NCBI GenBank assembly: GCA_000697665.1 | Contig: KL197709.1 | Span: 2,154,538 to 2,218,537 of the forward strand | From: Jaapia argillacea MUCL 33604 | Lineage: Eukaryota; Basidiomycota; Agaricomycetes; Jaapiales; Jaapiaceae | Length of the DNA: 64,000 nucleotides | Direction: 5' to 3' | In this document: piece after piece, positions 34,769 to 46,118 of the stretch | Position numbering within the stretch: the stretch's first letter is position 1 | Layout of the letters: every line of letters starts with the position of its first letter | Position numbers and translations under genes: made by a program | Notes under the pieces: model-generated | The model's database searches: none | Seen by the model: the letters and a program-made list of their open reading frames with translations, nothing else | What the model was told of the DNA's origin: nothing

Positions 34769-36074
34769 AGCTCTCTCGTGAAACGGCTTGCGTTATGAGC
34801 CAACAACTTGGCATGCACAGGTTTACTGCAGGATATAAAACGGAATTCTTCGGGAACTGGATAAACGCGGTTGCCGAGGACGATAAACAGCCATAAATAT
34901 TCAGAACCGGCTTCCTTTTTTGGATACCTCTGCAAGTCCCCCCTGATTTGCAAAATCGAAGCTGGCGCAGACGTTGTTGACTTCACCCGCTAAGTCCTCA
35001 ACATCAGAGCCTCTTGTAACTAGCTACCATGGAAGCGACATTTAGGCGACATTATTATCTACCGAACTGGTTCTATCTCTATCCCCCATCAAGTACATCC
35101 TCCCTGGCAACTGCGTTGAAACTCCCTGATGGAACTCTATGGAACTTGGTCCAATTTTGCCTACGCCCAGTTTAAGTATCTCGAAGGTCTTTGCGGGGCT
35201 CCCGCCCCGTGCCCCCCTCGCCAGCCAATCGATGGCCTGTTTCTCCCTTACAGCCATGGTCTCGAACATGATCATCCAGTATGTCGTCCCCCCTGTCACA
35301 AATCCACGAGATGCGTTGCCACTTATCCAGCTTGTGATCATGATCCCGGCGACAAGACTTCCGCAAATTCGACTTTTGAATTCGCGATAATCCGTTTGGA
35401 CGATCTCGCCGTGTAGCACCGGTTCCTCGCGTGAGGCACGCCCCTTCTATCCCTTTGACTATTGGCAATACTGAATCGCTCTGCGGACACTGAAATCCGC
35501 ATTCTCACCGGCTTGATTCTTCCGGTGACTCTCCGGGTTTCCAAGCTACTTGCTTCTGGTCTTCTTCCCCAAAGGTCGAAGTATTCTTGGTATTGAATGT
35601 TGCCGTCCTGCTCATCTAGGCGCCCGCGTCATCCCTTGCATAACTCCATTGCTGGCCACGGCGCCCAACGCCAACCAGACTTCATTTCGCGCACCGAAGA
35701 ATAAAACTACCTCTGGTCCATGAGGATCGGATCGGCATATCCACATGTTCACCACTGCTTTGTAATATCAGGACATTGCACGTCCTTGCTGCAGCTAGTT
35801 TGACCTCCAATGGTACTGTTCGTGGCCAGTCGCATCCAAGAAATCAGCAACTCCGAATCGATGGCGCAGATACACATGCCTGGGCTTCGACACGCACACC
35901 CGGATCATCATTCCAGGGTATCTACAGCTCCGCGTTGCACTCCACGCTCCCATTCCCTGGATAAAGACATGATCCCCACTATTGCTCTCTCTTTGTTTTG
36001 AAACTTGCCGTCTTCCCACTGCCCTGGTATCACTTCTCCAGTCCCCTCGACGAGTTCTCGTTCGAGCCTCTGCG
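34769..36074. other. 1.3 kb divergent intergenic region
   Basis: Lies between the start of the bZIP gene (minus) and the start of a DUF6593-like gene (plus). Short overlapping frames on both strands show no family motif. It likely holds both promoters and perhaps long 5' UTRs. A TATAAAA sequence sits at about 34834 on plus but is not near a start on that strand. Confidence 0.45.
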
Positions 36075-36823
36075 ATGACCGCCCCTGACATCGTTCTGCG
36101 CTTTGTCTATCAACCCCCTGGCTCTAATTCAGACATCCGTACTTTCAGAGTTCACCACCTCCAGGAGGGGTCAGAAAACTACTTTGAGCTTTACAAGGTG
36201 AGTTCAACTGCAGGTTTAGCTGCCCGCTTGTTTATTGTATTTCATCTAGTTCTACCATCCGATCACTGGCATGACCTCGGGTTCTACCACCTTTCACCGC
36301 AAGAATCGGGCCACACTTGTATGGGAACCTGCTGGTCAGATTGAATGGTCTTCCAACTCCAATGCTATGATTCAGTTTGGGATAGATGAGGTCTGATCTA
36401 TCGTCACCCGTTCATCGAGCAACGCTGTTGACTGTGCCCAACCAGGTTAGTATCCGCGACCTTCGGAGGGCGAAGAAGAGTTCCAGCAAGTGAGTCGGTC
36501 ATCACGCATATCTGATCACTCCATTCAATCCACTCACCTTCGATAGGTCTCGACGATTTAAGGCTGGGGGATCTGAATACAAGTGGAAGGTTGATGATAA
36601 TGGGACTGACCTCTTCGTGCGTCTATCTTCTTGCCTTCTCCCAACGAACTCGTCTCAGACGTCGACTTTCATTCAGTGCGTTGATTCATGGGGCAAGGTT
36701 GTGGCGACATGGTCACAGGAGGACCTAACCCTACGAGTTGCTTCTCAGGTCGAGGGAATCTTGGACCGAGTTGTGGTTACGTGTCTGATCAACCTGTGGA
36801 TCAGGCAGTTGGGTTTCTGGTGA
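36075..36823 (+). CDS. DUF6593-like fungal protein
   Basis: Five exons (36075-36197, 36250-36390, 36446-36489, 36547-36616, 36677-36823) give 174 residues. It resembles the basidiomycete DUF6593 family: a beta-rich domain of unknown function. Segments: MTAPDIVLRFVYQPPG, YHPITGMTSGSTTFHRKNR, RATLVWEPAGQIEW, VSIRDLRRAKKSSSKSRRF, YKWKVDDNGTDLFCVDSWG, VVATWSQEDLTLRVASQ, ending in a hydrophobic stretch RVVVTCLINLWIRQLGF. No signal peptide. The order of Trp-rich strands followed by a terminal hydrophobic helix is shared with the second such gene at 46119-46945. Function unknown. Confidence 0.82.
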
Positions 36824-37110
36824 CTGGCTGGCGTTTCCTGACAACTACATCTATTAATTTCTACCCTAACATATACAATAACGAGTTGGTATCCCTACGT
36901 CGATATGTTCTCCGGAAAGAGGACTAGAGAACTAAGCAACCCTTCCATCAGCTAGGTCAACGGTAACTGGTGACCAAGGACGACATACGCAGAGATAGGC
37001 GAGTGAGTCAGGGCATCTTACGGCGCATGGGGCAACTTGCGCTAACTGGAGGGGTAGCGAGGGAAGGTCTGATGGAAAAATGGGAACAAGGGATTGAGGA
37101 AGGAGAGTTG

Positions 37111-37432
37111 CTATCTCGCTTCAAATTGAACCACTAGAAACTGGTTGTCAGACTCCACACTAGATCCGCAACGAACAGCACCATACTTCGCTTGGTTCTC
37201 TTCTTGTACATGATTCGATGACCACACTCCCTGCAGCGGATAGGTTCTCTCGACTTGATTTCGTTCTTTGCTCCACAATCTAAATGACTGAGTTACATCC
37301 CCGGTCGAAATTTTCGGTGGGAGTTCAGGCCTCACCTGCGCAAAGATATTCTGTGTCCTGTTTGGGCGGCGGTGCTCCGAAACCCATGCCAGATCCTCCA
37401 GCATTGATGGATGGTCCTGATTGTTGATTCAT
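37111..37432 (-). CDS. RPB12: RNA polymerase I/II/III common subunit Rpb12 (RPABC4)
   Basis: Smallest zinc-binding subunit shared by the three nuclear RNA polymerases. Exons 37432-37336, 37279-37187 and 37133-37111 join to 70 residues, the same length as yeast Rpb12. A Gly/Pro N-tail ([14 protein letters not shown]) precedes [19 protein letters not shown], then [17 protein letters not shown] and MVQFEAR. The four zinc ligands are CADC and CREC. The pattern C-x2-C-x12-RCREC-GxR-x-(M/L)YKKRTKR is diagnostic. Hidden from simple reading because two introns fall inside so short a protein. Confidence 0.96.
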
Positions 37433-38139
37433 AGCGACACCTTTGGTATGAACAAGGATGACAATGGGACAAAAGCAGTGATGGAGGGACGAAAGATATG
37501 TGTGCACGTATTTGTCAAACTGCAAACCTTGCGTAACACGGTGCCGCACTGCACCTCTTTGGGTTCTTTTGTGATCTTTGTTCTGGTGGGAGTCTTCACA
37601 GTACTAGTGGGCGTTTCTTGTAACCGCCGACAAAAGACAACAACCACGACGTACGCCGTGATCTGGTTACGAATTTGGCACCCCATTTACTCTGTTATGG
37701 AGGGTATGCTACCGTCCTCCACATCGTCAACCACTTGGTTACCTGAATCTCCTCCCTCCTATCCATTTTTCCGCATCTTTCTGCGTTGCAATGCTCGAAA
37801 CCTGCGTGGTGTTGCTACATCGATCATCATTGTCCCACCATTTTTTGGGGAGTGTGTGCCCGAGTGCTCGGTGCCTTTCCGAATGCGGCTCCATCTCCTT
37901 GCCAACGCCGACGATATTGTTCCCTCTCACCACTTTTCCATGTTGGCCCGACAACCGGTGCAGTACACTAAAGGCGGATTGTGATAACTATTTCACTCCT
38001 TGACAATAGTTGACAACGGCAGCTAAGCCTTGTTTCCTTCATCTGTTTCTAGGGCGTTTGTTGCCCTTATAATAGATGGCTCGACAATCCGATGATTCCA
38101 GGTCTCCCCTCTTGACCTGCAGCTCAACATCACACGAAG
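37433..38139. other. Divergent intergenic region, RPB12 / Ser-rich gene
   Basis: 707 bases between divergent starts. A 187-codon plus-strand frame (37421-37984) overlaps the RPB12 start and shows no family motif, so it is not called. No repeats or RNA genes seen. Confidence 0.5.
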
Positions 38140-39011
38140 ATGACCGCCCTTCCATCTTTTGTTGAGCTCGTAGCTTCCTTGGGCCTTGAAAGCGACGGCT
38201 CGGCGCCTCCTTGCTCTTCAGACTCTCATCATCCCCGGTCCCCTTATTCTTATTCTTCTTCACTTCCATCTCCTCCCATTGTAACATCCAGCACTCGTTC
38301 TTTCGAATCGCCTCCTAGGTCCCCATCTGTATTGCTATCTCAGCCTGGCTCGTCGCTCTTCATTGAAGTTCCGCGACTGGAAGGGTCGTTCGGGGTCTAC
38401 CGTAACCGAGGAGGGAGATATAGTCCCTACTCCATTGTAAGCAACCTCACCTATTCACCACGAGACTGTTGAACCGACTCGATCCTTGCCTTCAGTCTCA
38501 TACCAGAAGGAGAAGTTTGTCCCCATTCTTGAATGGCGAGCATGATCTGGATGGACTTTCTCCTGTGAGTTTCTCCTCCCGATTGTCCGCGGCATCCCAC
38601 TCACCAACTGTACAGACCTCTTCCAACTCTCCTTATTCGTCCCCTCGACTCTCTTGTTCTCCTACCACGTTCCGATTTGAAACTTCTCCCCATCGGACGC
38701 GTCCACTCGCGGACACCCCCATCTCCACCTACGTTCGTCGAAAGACTCCGCAAGCCTCTCCTGCATCCCCATTCTTCCCACACCATAGGAAGAGCTCCTC
38801 TCTCGGTAGCTTGGGCCCAGTCCGACTACCCTCCATCCCATCACTGCCACCACTCGCACCCGTGTCTTCAACGCGGTCGTCTTCACCATTCTCATTCGAT
38901 TCCCAGCTCCCCGACACCCCTTTCCTCTCACCTTCATCCCACAACGCAGATTTGGAGTCTAACGACGGGGATTTTGAACCTACGTCCCCCATCACTCCCC
39001 AATCTCCGTAA
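38140..39011 (+). CDS. Ser/Pro-rich low-complexity protein, function unknown
   Basis: Two exons, 38140-38436 and 38496-39011, 270 residues. After MTALPSFVELVASLGLES the protein is dominated by Ser, Pro and Thr, with repeated SP and SPxR sites that fit proline-directed kinases (for example ESPPRSPSV, RRRSLSPFL, HRKSSSLGSLG). It ends EPTSPITPQSP. FIEVPRLEGSFGVYRNRGG is the only segment with order-like composition. No membrane helix or catalytic motif. It looks like an intrinsically disordered phosphoprotein; I do not recognise a family. Confidence 0.7.
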
Positions 39012-39271
39012 CCTTTCTTCTCGATGGACTACTCGGACATACCTTTAGCCATTCTTCTCTCGCGAGACGCTGGCATTTTCTTAATGTTATTTATATCGGG
39101 ATTTCTGGCATTCCCGCTGGACCGTGCATGCTCCGTAGCGTGCGTCCCATCGTTCGGTCAGCGTCTTCCCTTCCGTTGCATATGCTCTCGAGTACGGTTT
39201 AATGGATCTACATTGGCATAACTACGCTGCGGAATACTGTGTAAGATGTAGTAGTGTGTTTGCCTTCTGAT

Positions 39272-40533
39272 TCAATCATGTGCATCTTCATCCTCTCCTG
39301 GGCACTCTCGTTCCATGTCGTCCTGGTCGTCATATTGGTTGCCACACCAGAAACAGTATGAGTACTGGTCGCGAAGATACGACAGGACCATCTCGAGCCG
39401 TTGTCTCGCCTGAGGATATCTATCAATGAATGATCTTTCGGCAGCCAGTAATGTTGGACCCACATTCAGTCGGAGGAAGGCGGTGGCTTCTCGAACCAGC
39501 TCCGGCGACAGAGATTCCTTGTCTGATTGTTTGTCTAAGGGCGTATCTTCTTCAGAATTGGAAGACAAGGGCTGAAGGGCGTCTTGCCGCATCTGAGCAC
39601 GGAGGCGAGCTTCCATGGAGTCCTGGTCTCGCCGTCGTTGGGCTGCAATCATAACAAGGTCATTGGTCAATACTTCCATGATTTCCGCGGGGAAATCATC
39701 GGGATTATTGGGATTTAACCAAAAGGTATTGTACTGAGCAGCGATGGTTAGCGTGATCTTCAAAATTCCAGACAATGTCCGAGGACACACCTTTTTGCCA
39801 GCTTTCTCGTCCAAGCTAACACAAGTTCGTTGCGCAGCTGCCAACCGTCCTTCTGCTTGCCTCTCCAAGAAATCTTCACGGGCGCGGTTGCGAAACGTAT
39901 CATGGTTGGTCTCCTCGGCCATCTTAGCCATCTTCGCAGCTCTGTCAACAATGGATTGCGATAATGACCGCTTCCCCAATCCTATACCCTTCTTCCCTGT
40001 AATGGTAGCCAGATAGTGGTAAGCAATGATGAGACTGTCGAGAATGTAAGGAGCGAACCAGCCCACTCGTTCAGGGGTAACGGGGTCGTCCTATGTTGTA
40101 CCCTCCCTCTGGCATCGTCAGGCTCAGCAGGATGGGACTTGGACACCCTATCCTTGTCCTCCGATGCTACGGGAGTATGTGACCGTGATGCCTCAGAACT
40201 GGAGGCAATGGGCTCAGCATCATGCGTTTGACCGAGAGCCTGGCCGGGTTTGAAACCCATCTTCATCATCATAGCCAGAGCTTTGTTGCCTTTCCCCAGA
40301 GTGCTCTCCTCCTCCTTGGCCCTCTCGAATAGACTTTTGCTGAGCCCAGCTTCTCGAGACTCCAATTCCAGCTCTCGCCTGCTCTTGAGCTTGTTCTGCT
40401 CATGCCGCTGGTGAGCCCTTCGTTGTGCCGCCTTGCGCTTCTCCGCATAAGTATGAGTACCAGAGGATGAGCTAGAATTCGAAGCTTGAAGCAGAAATTT
40501 ATCAGAAAGATAGTCGTCTTCGTCGTCAGCCAT
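39272..40533 (-). CDS. GPATCH11-like protein (G-patch and DUF4187)
   Basis: G-patch proteins activate DEAH-box helicases; GPATCH11 is linked to splicing and kinetochores. The start MADDEDDYLSDKFLL fits the family; an in-frame start 25 codons upstream (40608) is less likely. A basic helix (KRKAAQRRAHQRHEQNKLKS) follows, then a G-patch (MMMKMGFKPGQALGQTHD, continued after an intron by NEWAGKKGIGLGKR). The middle is helical and charged. The C-terminal DUF4187 module ends LSYLRDQYSYCFWCGNQYDD and ECPGEDEDAHD, carrying the CxxC of the family's zinc site. Two introns split it. A 12-bp inverted repeat lies in the leader. Confidence 0.92.
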
Positions 40534-40879
40534 TGTGGTGCGATTCCCAGTGGATCCTATGTCACGATGTGATGTTCCCGTGTGAAGCGAAGTGGGGTTT
40601 CGCTTCACACCGAGGTCCTAAGAGAAGGATAGCTGTTGCATTGGACCCAGCGACACAGACAAGCTAACAACTACGAAGAACGGCACCAGACCGCTGAACT
40701 AAAGGTACGACCGAGAGTGGTTATCATAGGGCAAAGAACGGAGCGTGGTGATGATGATAATGTCCAACGATGCACGAACAAATAATTGGGAAGCGTACGC
40801 AGCGAAATAGCAGATCATTAAAGCAGAGCGGGATTAACAAGATGATCTGTCGTTTGAAGTTATGTGCTGGTGGTATTAT
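40534..40879. other. Intergenic between GPATCH11-like and RRM genes, with an inverted repeat
   Basis: 346 bases between two minus-strand genes. Contains the perfect inverted repeat at 40580-40610, listed separately. No exon recognised. Confidence 0.5.
40580..40610. repeat. Perfect 12-bp inverted repeat with a 7-nt loop
   Basis: Arms GTGTGAAGCGAA (40580-40591) and TTCGCTTCACAC (40599-40610) are exactly complementary. The centre lies about 60 bp upstream of the GPATCH11-like start codon, so the RNA leader could fold into a stable hairpin if transcription begins further upstream. It could also be a dimeric transcription-factor site. Confidence 0.8.
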
Positions 40880-42081
40880 TTAAGAAGCAACGACCGTCGT
40901 CTCGGTAGTAGCCTCCACAGCGTCGTGAGCTCCCTCTGCCTTCTCTCCCTCTGCCTCGTCATGGCGAATCTGGGAGTTAACGGCGACCTTGACAGCGATT
41001 TCCCTACCACCGACATCCTTGCCTTGAAGTTTCTCGATGGCCTTCTTCTGTTCTTCTTCGTCGCCAACGTCGACGAAACCGTAGCCCTGGCTCCTTCGGA
41101 CACCCCAGCGCTTGCAGATGACACGGGCTGAAACGACATTGATGCCAGCCTCGGTAAACAAAGCACGGAGAGCGTCGTCATCAATGCTGAAGCCAAGGTT
41201 GGCGACAAAGAGCATGTTCTTGGATGGCTCGCCTGAAGGTTCTTCACCGGCAGGGCGACGGGGACGAGGAGCTCGGACTCGCTTGGGACGAGGCTGTCTC
41301 TTGGATGCATCAGCCGACGCTTCCGTAGTAGCTTCGGCAGCGGGGGTGGCATCAGTGGCAGGGGTCTCCGATGTGCCATTGACGGCAGCGCCGCCCCTCT
41401 TTCGCTGGAAGGAGTTATTAGACTTTGATGGCAACGCGACAGGGACCAGGACTTACTGGGGCCTTCTTCTTCTTCTGTTTTGGCTTAGACTCCTCGGTGG
41501 AAGCAGGAGCATTGGCCTCCTCAACCTTCTCAGCCTCTCCGCTCGCCTCAGCGTCGGTGATCTCGCCTCGAGGAGCCTTGCGGCCGCGCCTACCCAGTCG
41601 CCTCCTCGCCTTTCTCTCCTTTTTATCCTTGTCTTTCTCTTCAGCCGGCTTGGCGATCTCGATGATCACAGTGCGACCATCGAGCTCAGTCTTGTTCAAG
41701 AGCTCGACAGCTTTTTGCGCGGCTTCCTCCGTAGACAAAGCGACGAATCCGTAGCCCGCTGACCGGATTCCTCGCATAATGACCTGTGCGGAGAGACTGG
41801 TGACAAAGTCGCGTGTTAGTCAATGTCATTGTACTACGCATATAATCGATGGATACGTACATTTCGCTCTGAACTGGGGCGAAGAATGACTTCAGCCCAT
41901 CATCCGTGGTGGAGTACGCAAGATTGCCGGCGAAGACCTGAGATATGATGAGTCGACACGGTCGTCGCGTGAATTGATGAAAGGGACATACCTTGAAACC
42001 AGGGACCTCTTCTTCGACTTTGTCTTGCGTAACGGGAGGCACGCCATTTTCAGTGACAGGGGCGGCGGGGGCGTCAGACAT
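40880..42081 (-). CDS. Two-RRM RNA-binding protein
   Basis: Four exons. The start MSDAPAAPVTENG leads to RRM1: RNP2 KVFAGNLAYS, RNP1 SAGYGFVAL. A linker of alternating basic and acidic/Ala tracts follows (KKERKARRRLGRRGRKAPRG, then EKVEEANAP, then KRQPRPKRVRAPRPRR). RRM2 has RNP2 LFVANLGFS and RNP1 SQGYGFVDV, closing GGREIAVKVAVNSQ. The tail is acidic and ends TTETTVVAS. The Arg/Lys-rich linker is a plausible second RNA contact and nuclear signal. Two RRMs around a basic linker recall Rnp24- or Nsr1-like nucleolar proteins, but I cannot choose. The aromatic RNP residues are present, so RNA binding is likely. Confidence 0.9.
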
Positions 42082-42822
42082 TTTGAGCGGTGGGACTGGT
42101 GGGGATTGGTTTTGCGAACAGTACTCGAACTCGATGAACCGTTTTCTTGTTGAGCTGGAAGGTTAAGAAGAAAAAAAGTACTAAGGCGTGGCTCGTTTGT
42201 ATCCTTTTCTGACTGGAAACCAAACTCCGCTGCTGAGCTGGACCAGTCCCCAGTGGTTGCCTGCTTGCATTTTGCGTAAATCTTATTGACCCTGTTACTC
42301 AATTTCGTTGTTTGCATTGCGCAAGGCAAGAACATGTTCTCCGTCGCTAAACTGTCCAATTAACAGTGGATGTGGGAGCAGAATATCGTGTTCGGCTTCA
42401 GTGTGCTTTCCAGGTTGCCATATATGGATTCCGTTGAACTCATATAGCCATCACAACCAGCCTCAAGCGCTGAATAATTTCTGGACTCAGCGCCTACAAC
42501 CGTGGTCACGAATTATGTAGCTGCTGTCAATAGGTTGCAATGCTGATTGCTTGGCGATACGGTCAGCGAAGCCGGGACAGCCGTTGCTCCCAACAGGCCC
42601 GTGCGTCCTCGCGGCGCCTTGGCAACAGACACCGCTTATATAAGGACTCGAACAACACGTCGGATTTTCCACAGCTTTTCTTTTCACCAACAACCCATCT
42701 CCCATCCCCCCTTTCTTGACTCGCCCTCGGGCCCTCACATTCTTTTCCTTGTCGCTCCTTGTCGATAAAACCCAGATTTACGAGCTTAGAGTCAATTGTC
42801 ATCGCCTTTTTAACACCTAGCC
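42082..42822. other. Divergent promoter region, RRM gene / GH128 gene
   Basis: 741 bases between divergent starts, without a recognised exon. Includes a TATATAAG element at 42637-42644 pointing to the GH128 gene and a pyrimidine-rich leader after it. Confidence 0.55.
42637..42644 (+). promoter_or_regulatory. TATA box of the GH128 gene
   Basis: TATATAAG, 179 bp upstream of the start codon, followed by a CT-rich stretch typical of highly expressed fungal genes. Confidence 0.5.
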
Positions 42823-44152
42823 ATGGCCGCCAAACTCATCAACCTCCTCGCTATTTCTTCCCTTGCAATCCTTGCCTGCTCGTTTGGAGCGACTTCCGCC
42901 AATGCGCTCGTTACCGATCATAACCTTTTGGCGCGTCATCCCGCCGCCGGTCATGCTGGGCTTGCCCAGCGGAAGCGCCAGTCGTCTTCCACCAAGCGTT
43001 GCAAGCCTAGACCTACAACATCCAGTGCCGCAGCTGCTGCAGTAACTCCGACCACCACTACCGATACTACGACCCATACTACGACCTCCTCCAAACAAGC
43101 CGCTGCATCCTCCACTCCTGCGTCCTCACAGCCCCAGGCTGGCTCCGGTGCATCAAGCGGAGGTGGAAGCAAGATTGGTATCGCTTGGGCACTTGGCGAC
43201 GATCCATCCCTGGCCAATTTCAAGACTGGTGGACCGTGAGTTTGCTCCGTACAAGTTGTCCTCGTATCATGGTTCTCACTCGTCTCTTGCAGGCTTTATA
43301 CTTGGAGCCCTTACTTGCCTACAAATGCCCGAGAGCTCGGCTTCAACCCCATTCCCCAGTTGTGGGGTGATAAGCAGATCGGCGACTTCACAAACTTGGT
43401 TGTGGAGGGTTATGCCGACACCGTCCTTGGTTTCAACGAGTATGTTGTTTCCCAAGACTTTCCGAGGATGTTTGCTTAGCGTTGTCGTTTTAGGCCTGAC
43501 CAGTCTGGCCAGTCCAATATGAGTCCCCAACACGCCGCCGATGTATGGAAGCAATACATCCAACCCCTTGCCAATAAGGGTTACAAGCTTATCAGTCCCG
43601 CATGCACATCTGCCCCTGACTCCAAGGGCTGGATGCAACAGTTCTTTGCTGCATGCACGGGTTGCACGGTATGTGCACTTTGAGTCCTTATACGCCTAGC
43701 TCATCATCCATGTCCAGTTCGACGGCCTAGCTATTCATTTCTACGGTACCTCTGCTCAAGACTTGATCAATTACATCACGGACTTCCACACCACTTTCGG
43801 CCTCCCCATTTGGGTCACTGAGTTCGCTGATCAAGTGTGTCGCATTCCGACTAGTTCAATATCCTCTTGTTCACCTTTTTGTTATCGCAGAACTTCAGTG
43901 GAGGTGCTCAGGCGAACCAGGGTGAAGTCGACGCGTTTATGACCCAAGCGACCGATTTCATGAATGGCCAAGATTGGGTCCATGCTTACTTCTGGTTCGG
44001 TATGTGTCACACGTACGGATTCTGTTGATGTTGTACTAACATGCCTTCAAGGCGTCATGCACGACATGTCTGGTGTCAACCCCGACAACCAACTTATGCA
44101 GGGTAACGGTCAACCCAATGCGTTAGGATATCAATACCTCGGCGGCAACTAA
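42823..44152 (+). CDS. Secreted GH128 glycoside hydrolase (endo-beta-1,3-glucanase, Asl1-like)
   Basis: Cell-wall glucan hydrolase. A signal peptide (LINLLAISSLAILACSF, cleavage near SANA) is followed by a short pro-region with a KR site (AQRKRQSSS), then a Ser/Thr/Ala-rich linker of about 80 residues likely to be O-glycosylated. The catalytic domain begins KIGIAWALGDD. It has LYTWSPYLP, FNPIPQLWG, VLGFNEPDQSGQSNM with the predicted acid/base Glu, HFYGTSAQDLINYI, and LPIWVTEFADQ with the predicted nucleophile Glu. It ends ALGYQYLGGN. Six exons join in frame. All key residues are present. The linker suggests a wall-attached or slowly diffusing enzyme. Confidence 0.94.
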
Positions 44153-44574
44153 TGTGTTGCGACAAATCTTGGTTCTTCGCCTCCGTCATTAGGAGAAACC
44201 TATATACCCTATCTTGTCGATCAACCATGGCCCTGCGGGCGGTTTCTCTTCCACTTCATTGCTTGCAGGCCGGGCCCTCTTTGTCATAACTTGCCTGTTA
44301 ATTTCGCGGTGTGCCGTAGATGTAGCACTTGCGCATCGTATAATCCTTTGTTTGCAACGTTGGGTTTTACCTTCTCGGATTGATTCTGGTGGTGATGCGT
44401 GTACGGTGTTGCTATGATTGTCGGTACTGCTGGTCATTGTATATCCGTGGATAGTTGTGGACGGCTTTGACGGTCCGTCAATGAAAGATTCTTTTCCTTG
44501 TTCATATCGCGCCAATTATACGAGCGGAATCGTAACTCCTTCCCCGCGTTTACGAGACTTCTCAAGTACGTTAC
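44153..44574. other. Intergenic between GH128 and AhpD-like genes
   Basis: 422 bases, no exon recognised. Should hold the GH128 3' UTR and the promoter of the next gene. Confidence 0.5.
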
Positions 44575-45814
44575 ATGTCGGTATTTAAAGCTCGTCGAGA
44601 GTCCACTACTCACGACAGCGCCGAGGACGACAAAGCGATCATGGTTGCCCATTTACCCCCCCGCCGTCAAGCATCTGCTGACTCTACGGAATCCTCACCC
44701 CTTCCCGGGTCCCCCAGCGTCCAGACTGCTCAAAGTACTCTCCAGCACTTTCAACGACGCCAAGCAGAAAAAAGCAGAGACTGGCTGGCTTGTTCTGTCG
44801 GTACGCCGCTTACAATCGGCCGATAACTTGAAGCTGAAGGGGTTCCTTAATCCCGTTTTTCGCCTAGACTTGCACGCTCTTGACCGCGAACTGCCCCTCC
44901 ACCGTTGGCCATCTGTACCGTTTCGCAACCAGGAATGATCCACAGGATGAAAGCTCTCGACGCAGTGTCTCCGAGGCCATCAACAAGGCTGCCTTGATAC
45001 GAGAATCTGCTTTGAAGAGCACAATTTTCGTTGGCGTCCCTCGAGTAAGTGGAATTTGCTTCCCACTCAGCCTTCCCCCTCTTTCCTTGGTTCCCCTTCG
45101 TCGCAAATAATTGAATGCGGTTCTTCCGCGTGTAGGTCATCCTGTCCTTCGAGGCCCTGAGTAAGGCCATGGAGGACGATGTGAGGGAGAGCCTCAGGAA
45201 GGTCTCCAAACGGTACTTTTACTTTTGCACCCCGCCGCCGAGTCAAATTTACTGATCCTTTTGATGTCATAGGTCAGCTACGACCGAGAATATCGATGAA
45301 ATTGTGGCGCGTGGTGAAGCTTTGTGGAAGTCAATATACGAGCCTCATGCTGTGAAACTTTACAACAAGCTCGGAGCTTACCATCCCGATTTCATTGGTA
45401 TGTCCTCGACGTCATCCTCGAGTTCTTTTACGTCCGGAGTATCGGGGATATCTCAATCTCTCCCTTCTCTTGGACTTGCGAATGCCCCAACCTAATTGAA
45501 AATCACTTTTAGCCTTTATCATCCAAAGTTACGGCGCGGTGCTGTCCCCATTACCCGGCGGGGAAAGCGAGCAAGGCAATCTGAGCCGTGCTTTGGGTTC
45601 GGTCGTCGGCATTGCTTGCCTTCGCGCGGAAGAGCGGGTGGTTCCTCAGCTAACGAGCCATGTCTTTGGGTTGCTCAAGGCCCGGTATGTCGAAGGCATC
45701 AATGAAGAGGACAAATGGTTATCGACCGATGAGGGGACTGAGTGGGTGATCCGTACTGTTGACAAGCTCCTGGATGTGGTCAAAGGGGATGAACAGGTAC
45801 AGGGGAAATTATAG
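44575..45814 (+). CDS. AhpD/carboxymuconolactone decarboxylase-like protein
   Basis: Helical protein that resembles fungal AhpD-like (CMD fold) proteins. Segments: YPPAVKHLLTLRNPHPFPG, WLVLSTCTLLTANCPSTVG, SEAINKAALIRESALKS, VGVPRVILSFEALSKAM, GEALWKSIYEPHAVKL, AYHPDFIAFIIQSYGAVL, LGSVVGIACLRAEERV and TSHVFGLLKARYVEG. It ends GDEQVQGKL. I see no CxxC redox pair, so peroxidase activity is not supported. The start is the weak point: the main frame has no ATG, and I propose a 6-nt first exon (ATGTCG at 44575) joined after an intron of about 54 nt. Introns further on are clean. The fold is an inference from the pattern of helices. Confidence 0.62.
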
Positions 45815-46118
45815 AGCAGATGATCAGGTGCCCCCCACAATGTAGAACATCGTGTGTTATGCCCCCCTTGGCTACTGTTTCAGGTCAAACATATTCGCAA
45901 GCGCCTCATGTTCTCGACGTCCTGCATGCACAGATAAATTTTCGGTCTAAGATCTTGATCGTCAGATAAAGAACACGAGTCGAATACGCAAATAAGAAAT
46001 ACATCAGTTATGATAGATAATACAATTTTAATGAAGCGTCGCAGACGCAGTCTGCGCGAGACGTCCATCCCTTAAATCTATAAGGGGTAATGATGCAGAT
46101 AAAAAAAGGGCTTTTCGA
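45815..46118. other. Convergent intergenic region
   Basis: 304 bases between two converging genes. AT-rich around 45950-46060. Nothing recognised beyond likely 3' UTRs. Confidence 0.5.

Noticed and set aside
37421-37984. 187-codon plus-strand frame over the RPB12 start and upstream region
   Set aside because: No family motif, cysteine- and hydrophobic-rich noise composition, and it overlaps the well-supported RPB12 first exon on the other strand.
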